The notes beneath the pieces are model-generated. The model searched no databases. It saw nothing but the letters and a program-made list of their open reading frames with translations, and was not told the DNA's origin. Source: an uncultured Ruminococcus sp. (lineage in GTDB: Bacteria; Bacillota; Clostridia; Oscillospirales; Ruminococcaceae). From it: a stretch of 10,799 bases of DNA. This document shows, in pieces, positions 6,032 through 10,799 of the stretch; within the stretch, counting starts at the first letter, position 1, and each line of letters begins with the position of its first letter. The DNA is taken from positions 1-10,799 of the forward strand of contig CALGTT010000196.1 of assembly GCA_937901485.1 (NCBI GenBank). Direction: 5' to 3'. The position numbers were made by a program, and so were the translations under genes.

Positions 6032-7138
6032 ATGAAGAAATGTTGTATGAACGTATTCGAAGATAGCGGTATATTGGTTAGAATTGTAGCAATTATCGTA
6101 ACAGCATTGTTGGCACTGACAATGAGTTCGTGTGAAACAATTGAGGAATCAAGTATGAGTTCAACTGATACAACCGATGAAAAGGATAAAGGTGATGAAA
6201 ATGAGGGAATAGTGATTGGTGGAGATATTGGAAATCATAATACGATTGTATTTGACATGGGTAATGAGAAATTTCCGGATAAACAGGTTGCCGCCATAAT
6301 TACTCAAGCAGAGGAGCTTGCAGCTGCAGGTGACTATGATGGAGCGATTTCTCAGATTCAGACTGGGCTGGAAACGTATTCGGATTTTGAGAGCTTGCAG
6401 GAGAAACTGGAAGAATACGAGGCAAAACGAAACGCATTAATTAAGAAAGAAACAATCGACACAACCGAATCTCCTGCCCCAACCGAAAAGTCTGCCGAAC
6501 AGATCAAGGCAGAGGCAATCACTGCTGCTGATATTCAGAGCCAGCACGGTGATAATCTCGGAGCAGTTGTCACGATTAGAATGGCGATTGAGAAGGTCGG
6601 GGAAGATGCCGAGCTGAACGAGCTTGCAGCAGCTTATGAGAAAGCATATCAGGAACAGCTTACCCAGCAGGTACCGGAGACCGAGCAGGAAACGGCAGCT
6701 CCGGAAACGACGGAGGCTGTTGCGGTGTATGCGAATGATGTGTTGACCGCATTTGATTTAGATTTAGCTAGGACGTATTCAGAGGCTAAGAATCCAGAAG
6801 GTGGAAGCTTTCAAATGTCTGGTAAAGAATATAAAAATGGTGTCGTTTTTTCGGTTAGTGATAGCTGGAATAGGAAGCGTTCATCGTCTATTTCTTATAA
6901 TATTGAGGGGAATTATTCTAAAATGTCATTCTATTTTGGACATCGGGATAACACAGGGATGGATTCTATTGAATTGAAGGTTTACTTAGATAATAAATTC
7001 TATGAGAGCTATTCTATGAATGCGAATGATATTCCACAATTGATTGAGATTGATGTGAAAGACAAACAAACCATCCGGTTTTCAGCAACTAAAGGTTGGG
7101 ATTGTAGTTACTGCCTCGCAGACCTGAAAATAGAATAA
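6032..7138 (+). CDS. Surface-anchored protein: TPR-like helices plus C-terminal NPCBM-like domain
   Basis: This 368-aa protein starts at ATG 6032, 6 bases after GGAGG, and lies 22 bases behind the kinase gene. Residues 14-33 are hydrophobic and end LTMSSC34, a near-lipobox, so it is either a lipoprotein or membrane-anchored. A Ser/Thr/Asp-rich stretch follows, then GIVIGGDIGNHNTI (59-72), almost the same as the extracellular end of the kinase. Two helical blocks (about 84-139 and 156-210), with AEELAAAGDYDGAISQI in the first, resemble TPR repeats. An acidic Thr/Glu/Pro linker leads to the C-terminal domain (231-368). That domain has the NPCBM pattern: GxxYxxGVVFS, SISYNIEG, SFYFGHRDNT, IELKVYLDN, IEIDVKDKQTIRF. 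NPCBM domains are putative carbohydrate-binding modules attached to surface enzymes. Ligand unknown; it may sense glycans and report to the kinase. Confidence 0.85.
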   Translation: MKKCCMNVFEDSGILVRIVAIIVTALLALTMSSCETIEESSMSSTDTTDEKDKGDENEGIVIGGDIGNHNTIVFDMGNEKFPDKQVAAIITQAEELAAAGDYDGAISQIQTGLETYSDFESLQEKLEEYEAKRNALIKKETIDTTESPAPTEKSAEQIKAEAITAADIQSQHGDNLGAVVTIRMAIEKVGEDAELNELAAAYEKAYQEQLTQQVPETEQETAAPETTEAVAVYANDVLTAFDLDLARTYSEAKNPEGGSFQMSGKEYKNGVVFSVSDSWNRKRSSSISYNIEGNYSKMSFYFGHRDNTGMDSIELKVYLDNKFYESYSMNANDIPQLIEIDVKDKQTIRFSATKGWDCSYCLADLKIE

Positions 7139-7178
7139 AGGCTTTTGCCAAATGGAACAAGGAGATGAATGAGAAATG
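7133..7178 (+). repeat. 46-base perfect direct repeat, copy 1 (intergenic, carries the ribosome binding site)
   Basis: This segment spans the stop codon of the gene ending at 7138, the whole gap and the next ATG (7176-7178). It is identical at all 46 positions to 7767-7812. It contains AAGGAG (7159-7164), a small GGC-TTTT-GCC inverted repeat (7140-7149) and a six-codon frame (ATG at 7152, TGA at 7170-7172) overlapping the ribosome binding site. The flanking coding copies have diverged much more. Confidence 0.95.
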
Positions 7179-7772
7179 TCTGAGATCAATATGAAGGGTA
7201 ATCGTAACAAGGTGGTTGTTAATTCCACTGTTGCTATCGTTGCTGTTTTGATTGCGATTGTAGCTATTGTTTGGATCACAAATGATGAAAATGGAGCTGC
7301 TGATCACTCTGTCATCATCACAGAAACCGTAGAATCCCATGTGCCTGAATCCGAGGCGATGTACGCCAATGATGTCCTGACTGCATATAATCTGGATCTG
7401 GTTACACAGTATTCAGAAGCATGGGACACAGGGGGTGCAAGTTTCCAGATGGCTGGGAAAAAATATGAGAATGGTGTTGTGTTCAGTTGCCACGATCGAA
7501 ATTTTGATATTTTCGATGCTTCTATTACTTATAATGTCGAGGGCTATTCTAAAATCTCATTTTATTTTGGTCATGAGGACAATACAGAAATGGTTCCAAT
7601 GGAATTAAAAGTTTATCTGGATAACGAATTTTATGAAAGCTATTCCATGGAGCCGGACGATGTGCCCAGACAGATTGAAATTGATGTAACAGGGAAAAAG
7701 ACCATCTGGTTTGGAACAAGTGTTATGAAAATTGGAACAGGCTATTGTCTTGCGGATTTGATGGTTGAATAA
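7176..7772 (+). CDS. Small membrane-anchored NPCBM-like domain protein
   Basis: This 198-aa protein has a short cytoplasmic N terminus, one membrane helix (about residues 17-34), a short acidic linker and one extracellular NPCBM-like domain (about 61-198) homologous to the C terminus of the preceding protein. The cytoplasmic start contains KGNRNKVVVNS (7-17), which has the same spacing as KGNGNRVTYNS next to the kinase membrane helix. ATG 7176 is preceded by AAGGAG with 11 bases between, rather long but identical in both copies of the intergenic repeat. The gene appears to come from a tandem duplication, with the TPR-like part absent and a type II anchor instead of the signal/lipobox. It lies 37 bases after its upstream neighbour in the same operon. 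A glycan-binding co-receptor for the kinase is a reasonable guess; no enzyme motif is visible. Confidence 0.85.
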   Translation: MSEINMKGNRNKVVVNSTVAIVAVLIAIVAIVWITNDENGAADHSVIITETVESHVPESEAMYANDVLTAYNLDLVTQYSEAWDTGGASFQMAGKKYENGVVFSCHDRNFDIFDASITYNVEGYSKISFYFGHEDNTEMVPMELKVYLDNEFYESYSMEPDDVPRQIEIDVTGKKTIWFGTSVMKIGTGYCLADLMVE

Positions 7773-7812
7773 AGGCTTTTGCCAAATGGAACAAGGAGAT
7801 GAATGAGAAATG
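7767..7812 (+). repeat. 46-base perfect direct repeat, copy 2
   Basis: Identical to 7133-7178, it spans the TAA at 7770-7772, the 37-base gap and the ATG at 7810-7812 of the following gene. It brings the same AAGGAG and 11-base spacing to that start. Confidence 0.95.
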
Positions 7813-8613
7813 GTGAAAAATAATGGAAATAACAATGTTTTTAATATTAATCAGTCCAAGGTGATTATTGCGATGATTATTGCATTTGTTGTGATATTTG
7901 CAATTGCTTTTGCACCTGAAATTATATCTGAATTCAGAGATATTCATAATGAGAATGAGGATTCAACAATATCTGTAACTACAACGGAAAGCTCGATCAG
8001 TGAAGAAAGCTCACATAATGAGTCGTTTCTTAATACCATTTTTGAAGAAACTGTGCAGACGGATGTAACAACAACTTTTGCTAAACCTACTACAAGTACG
8101 CATAATACAACTAAGACAACATTCACTACTACAACTAAGAATACTACAACTTCATGCACTACCACAAGCCGTGCTACGACTACAGATGTTATTTTCAAAA
8201 AAGAGTATCTTGCAAATATGGAGCTTTTTGCTGACGGAAGTGATGGCTTTAACAAAAATGAATATCTTGTTAATAATTACCGAAACGAATACACGTCTTC
8301 GATTTCTGTGGACAGTGGATATATTTCATACTTGATAAAAGATATGGGCTATACACATTTCTGCGGAACAATTGCATTGCCAAAAGGCATATCAACAGAT
8401 GGTTATAAGTCATCAGCACAGCTTGAGATATATGTTGATGATGTTTTGGCACTGCGTTCCGAGAATTTTACCAATGAATCAAAACCTCAGGAATTCGATA
8501 TTGATGTAACGGACGCAGAGGTAATTAAACTTTCTTGGAGCTGTAGCGGTGCAAATATTTGGTCGAATTGGTGTTATTATGCCACAGTATTTGATGGGAA
8601 AGTTACAAAATAA
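7810..8613 (+). CDS. Membrane-anchored protein with Thr-rich stalk and diverged NPCBM-like domain
   Basis: This 267-aa protein has the cassette architecture: a short Asn-rich cytoplasmic start with NNGNNNVFNINQS (4-16, a looser form of the GNxN motif), one membrane helix (about 17-34), and an acidic Ser/Thr region leading into a Thr-rich stalk (about 85-125). A C-terminal beta-rich domain follows (about 130-265). Its pattern ISYLIKDMGY, LEIYVDD, FDIDVTDAEVIKLSW, WCYYATVF parallels the NPCBM-like domains of the two preceding proteins, though much diverged. Thr-rich linkers are common in Ruminococcus surface and cellulosomal proteins. The gene is visibly more AT-rich than the kinase gene, suggesting a different history or relaxed constraint. 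It is the last gene of the operon; a terminator follows about 70 bases after its stop. NPCBM assignment: moderate. Surface location: high. Confidence 0.8.
   Translation: MVKNNGNNNVFNINQSKVIIAMIIAFVVIFAIAFAPEIISEFRDIHNENEDSTISVTTTESSISEESSHNESFLNTIFEETVQTDVTTTFAKPTTSTHNTTKTTFTTTTKNTTTSCTTTSRATTTDVIFKKEYLANMELFADGSDGFNKNEYLVNNYRNEYTSSISVDSGYISYLIKDMGYTHFCGTIALPKGISTDGYKSSAQLEIYVDDVLALRSENFTNESKPQEFDIDVTDAEVIKLSWSCSGANIWSNWCYYATVFDGKVTK
8062..8184 (+). repeat. Thr-codon-rich stalk segment
   Basis: About 41 codons that are mostly ACT/ACA/ACC/ACG, with interspersed Ser, Lys and Asn, encode the extended linker between the membrane helix and the C-terminal domain. The low-complexity DNA is prone to slippage, so its length probably varies between strains. 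Confidence 0.8.
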
Positions 8614-8682
8614 AATCGGCTATACCCTAAAAAGCTAACTGTGGTTTCGTTCTCCTCAAAAACGCAGAATAGCCATAATCTG

Positions 8683-8721
8683 AGAGCAGACAGAACTCCA
8701 TGGGTTTGTCTGCTCTTTTTT
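8683..8721 (+). terminator. Rho-independent terminator of the kinase/NPCBM cassette
   Basis: AGAGCAGACA (8683-8692) and TGTCTGCTCT (8707-8716) form a perfect 10-bp stem with a 14-base loop. A run of six T (8716-8721) follows directly. It separates the cassette from the promoter of the next gene. Confidence 0.92.
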
Positions 8722-8731
8722 CAATCATTTC

Positions 8732-8761
8732 TTGACAACAGTCAAAGATTTATGCTATACT
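8732..8761 (+). promoter_or_regulatory. Sigma-A promoter of the large secreted repeat protein
   Basis: TTGACA (8732-8737, exact) and TATACT (8756-8761, 5 of 6) are 18 bases apart, with an extended -10 TGC at 8753-8755. The start codon is 51 bases downstream. The gene is therefore transcribed independently of the kinase cassette. Confidence 0.85.
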
Positions 8762-8812
8762 CATAGTGAAGGGAGAATTTCCTAATTTCAACGACCATGA
8801 AGGGGGCTTTTT

Positions 8813-10799
8813 ATGAAAAATGTATGGACAAGACTTGCAGCACTCATGACGGCGATGGTCTGCTGTGTGGTGTTTGCGGGGCAGGGGGAGTACATAGCAA
8901 TGGCTGATTTTATAGCAGCTGTTGCAAGCAAACCATTGGCTCAGGCGGTCGGTGGATCGGAACGGTTCACTGTCAGCGATCTCAACATGCAGGAAGGCGA
9001 TGTGCTGAGTGTGACCGTAAAGGGGGATCCTGGGGATGTGATTCAGGTGCATTTCTACTATTATGATGAAGATGGTGTTGCAAGTTCATCGATTGTAGGT
9101 GCTCTTGGAGGGACCGTTCTGGACAGCAATGGACAAAGGACTGTAACATTTACAGCTCCGAATGCTATGGACTATGTGACGATTAAGGTGGTTTATGAGC
9201 TTTCCACACCGACATTTACAACCTCGGTTGAATACAAGACACCGCCGGCAACTACTACGAGTACCACAACTACGACGAAAATTACAACTACCACCACTGC
9301 CGCAACTACTACTACCACAACAACTGCATCTACGACAACGCCGCCTTCCACATCCGGCGTTCAGCTCAATGCCTCTGAGACTAACCTCAGCATCAATGGC
9401 TTTGAAACCAAGACTGTAATATTTTCCTATGAGGGCTACGGGGGAAGTGTTTCTATTTCAACGTCACATGGAGACAACAGAGTGACTTCGCTGGATTTGG
9501 GTGAATGGTCCGGCGACTCCATCCCTTTATATGTCACGGGCTATGTAAACGGAACAGAAATTGTTACCTTGAATTTGAAGAATCCCGATACTGGCGAAAC
9601 CCTTGCAACAAAATCCATTACTGTTACAGTGACCGGGATAGAAACTGAATTACATGCATCAGCCAATTCGGTTACAATTGATTTGGATGAAACGCCGACA
9701 CAGAGAGTTACTTTTTCCTATGCTAATGTGCCAGCTGCTACGGAAACAATGACGATTCAGTATTCGCATGGTGAAAACACGATTACTTCATTAAGCTGGG
9801 AAGGCTGGACAAACCATACAAACACGCTGATAATTAATGCTTATTACACGGGAACAGAAGAAGTGACAGTTAGTTTTTATGATGCGGACACAGATGAACT
9901 ACTTGCCCAGCAAGTGATTACTGTAGAAGTAATCGGAACGCCAGAGTTGTCCGCATCTTCAGATAACATTGCTCTGGACTACAACACAAAAAATAGTCAG
10001 GAAGTAACGATTCATACAAATAATGTGCCTTATGGAAGCTATTTAACCTATGTTCATGGCGAGTCAGCAATTACTTCGTGCAAGTGGAATGACTCTGCCA
10101 GTGAGGATATACTGACAATTACGCCTCTCGCACCAGGAGATGAAATCCTTATAATTCAATTGATGTCCCCAGCGGATGAAGTTGTTGCGAGTACCATGAT
10201 TAACATAAATGTATCTGCAACATTTGATGTAACATTCAATGTTAACGGCGGTGACTGTGATGCAGCTGAAACAACTGTAAAATATGGTGAAACCTATGGA
10301 GAACTGCCTGTTCCGACAAGGACTGGCTACACGTTCAAAGGATGGTATACATCAGTAACCAATGGTACAGAAGTTACAGAGTTGACAAAAGTCACGGCAA
10401 CAGCAGATCATACATTATATGCTCAGTGGGAAGCCAATGCCTACAAAGTAACATTCAACGCCAATGGAGGAAGTTGTGACGAGGATGAAATTATTGTCAA
10501 ATATGGTGAAACCTATGGAGAACTGCCTGTTCCGACAAGGACTGGCTATGCGTTCAAGGGATGGTATACATCAGCAACCAGTGGAACAGAAGTTACAGAG
10601 CTGACAAAAGTCACGGCAACAGCTGACCATACATTGTATGCTCAGTGGGAAGCGATTGACTATACGGTGACGCTTAATGCCAATGGAGGCAACTGTGACA
10701 CAGAAGAAGTCATGGTCAAATATGGTGAAACCTATGGAGAACTACCTGTTCCGACAAGGACTGGCTATGCGTTCAAGGGATGGTATACATCAGCAACCA
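8813..10799 (+). CDS. Large secreted repeat protein with Ig-like and InlB B-repeats (3' end outside window)
   Basis: The frame is open from ATG 8813 to the window end (about 662 codons). AGGGGG (8801-8806) lies 6 bases before the ATG. The protein begins with a signal peptide (MKNVWTRLAALMTAMVCCVV, cleavage probably near residues 23-31). Next are a beta-rich domain (about 45-142), a Thr-rich linker (143-182), three tandem Ig-like repeats (from about 185, 280 and 379) and at least three InlB B-repeats (Listeria-Bacteroides repeat, Flg_new) of 73 residues from about residue 473. Each B-repeat shows KYGETYGELPVPTRTGY, FKGWYTS and HTLYAQWE. Such repeats form stalks on surface proteins or adhesins. 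The functional end (anchor, enzyme, dockerin or S-layer domain) is probably beyond the window. It may be an adhesin or glycan-binding protein. Thr-rich linkers here and in the upstream cassette suggest a shared surface environment. Confidence 0.9.
   Translation, partial: MKNVWTRLAALMTAMVCCVVFAGQGEYIAMADFIAAVASKPLAQAVGGSERFTVSDLNMQEGDVLSVTVKGDPGDVIQVHFYYYDEDGVASSSIVGALGGTVLDSNGQRTVTFTAPNAMDYVTIKVVYELSTPTFTTSVEYKTPPATTTSTTTTTKITTTTTAATTTTTTTASTTTPPSTSGVQLNASETNLSINGFETKTVIFSYEGYGGSVSISTSHGDNRVTSLDLGEWSGDSIPLYVTGYVNGTEIVTLNLKNPDTGETLATKSITVTVTGIETELHASANSVTIDLDETPTQRVTFSYANVPAATETMTIQYSHGENTITSLSWEGWTNHTNTLIINAYYTGTEEVTVSFYDADTDELLAQQVITVEVIGTPELSASSDNIALDYNTKNSQEVTIHTNNVPYGSYLTYVHGESAITSCKWNDSASEDILTITPLAPGDEILIIQLMSPADEVVASTMININVSATFDVTFNVNGGDCDAAETTVKYGETYGELPVPTRTGYTFKGWYTSVTNGTEVTELTKVTATADHTLYAQWEANAYKVTFNANGGSCDEDEIIVKYGETYGELPVPTRTGYAFKGWYTSATSGTEVTELTKVTATADHTLYAQWEAIDYTVTLNANGGNCDTEEVMVKYGETYGELPVPTRTGYAFKGWYTSAT
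9239..9358 (+). repeat. Thr-rich linker-coding segment
   Basis: About 40 codons, nearly all Thr with a few Ala, Ser, Pro and one Lys-Ile, link the N-terminal domain to the Ig-like array. Mixed use of all four Thr codons argues against very recent trinucleotide expansion. Confidence 0.85.
9365..10225 (+). repeat. Three tandem Ig-like domain repeats (about 93-99 codons each)
   Basis: Units start near 9365, 9650 and 9947 with LNASETN, LHASANS and LSASSDN. Each has a mid-domain motif HGDNRVTSL, HGENTITSL or HGESAITSC (consensus HG[DE][NS]xxTS) and ends with a V-rich strand. The pattern is like bacterial Ig-like (BIG) folds, but I cannot assign a named family. The units are well diverged, so this array is old compared with the B-repeats after it. 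Confidence 0.75.
10229..10799 (+). repeat. InlB B-repeat array, exact 219-base period, third unit truncated by the window
   Basis: Units begin at 10229, 10448 and 10667 (73 codons each). The core from the KYGETYGEL codons to GWYTS is nearly identical at the DNA level in all three, while the first roughly 17 codons of each unit vary more. The array continues beyond the window. Confidence 0.93.

Larger units (their letters stand above)
6722..7772 (+). repeat. Tandem duplication of an NPCBM-like coding segment (634-base offset)
   Basis: The last 138 codons of the gene ending at 7138 (6722-7138) and of the next gene (7356-7772) encode clearly homologous domains, roughly 60% identical by eye. Shared blocks are YANDVLTA, GVVFS, SFYFGH, LKVYLDN, FYESYSM, IEIDV and CLADL. 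Both copies are exactly 138 codons, with small compensating indels. The offset of 634 bases continues into the identical 46-base intergenic repeats. Confidence 0.85.

Noticed and set aside
8618..8674. GGCTAT and ATAGCC as a long-range stem before the terminator
   Set aside because: Only 6 bp with 45 bases between; too weak to call a structured RNA.
8062..9358. Repetitive Thr-codon tracts as a possible CRISPR or tandem-repeat array
   Set aside because: They are in-frame low-complexity linkers without regular repeat units or spacers.
9195..9419. A plus-strand frame rich in Leu, Gln, Pro and Arg
   Set aside because: It is an out-of-frame reading of the Thr-rich linker of the secreted protein.
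1..10799. tRNA, rRNA, insertion sequences, CRISPR arrays, phage genes
   Set aside because: I saw no tRNA-like cloverleaf, rRNA sequence, transposase motif, terminal inverted repeats or phage-type genes.

Overview
The window looks like the chromosome of a mid-GC Gram-positive Firmicute, most likely a Ruminococcus-type member of the Oscillospiraceae. The reasons are strong AGGAGG-type ribosome binding sites, sigma-A promoters, Thr-rich linkers in surface proteins, InlB-type repeats and a GGGtGRT-family protein. Nothing in the sequence fixes the species. Almost every gene here concerns the cell envelope.

Layout. Positions 3-320 are the 3' end of a GGGtGRT-family gene, closed by a terminator at 350-383. 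An AT-rich stretch follows; it holds what looks like a small minus-strand gene broken by two homopolymer frameshifts (464-746), then about 270 bases with nothing supportable. A minus-strand operon runs from 4411 down to 1095: a 61-aa membrane protein, a SEDS (RodA/FtsW-like) glycosyltransferase, a class B penicillin-binding-protein-like transpeptidase, and a 67-aa single-span membrane protein. It ends at a GC-rich hairpin (1057-1089). The SEDS-PBP pair is the classical pairing of a glycan polymerase with a peptide cross-linker.

Divergent from this operon, and behind a strong promoter (4557-4585), is a plus-strand cassette (4627-8613). It encodes a membrane Ser/Thr-kinase-like protein and three surface-anchored proteins. 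Two of these carry clearly homologous C-terminal NPCBM-like (putative carbohydrate-binding) domains and the third a diverged version. The kinase shares one juxtamembrane motif inside the cell (KGNxN[RK]VxxNS) with the third protein, and one outside the cell (GIVIGGDxGxxNTI) with the second. Part of the cassette arose by tandem duplication, and a 46-base intergenic segment is perfectly repeated before genes three and four. I read this as a candidate, apparently undescribed, glycan-sensing or envelope-surveillance kinase system; that function is inference.

After a terminator (8683-8721) and a new promoter (8732-8761), a large secreted protein begins at 8813 and runs off the window. It has a signal peptide, a Thr-rich linker, three tandem Ig-like repeats and at least three InlB B-repeats of exactly 219 bases.
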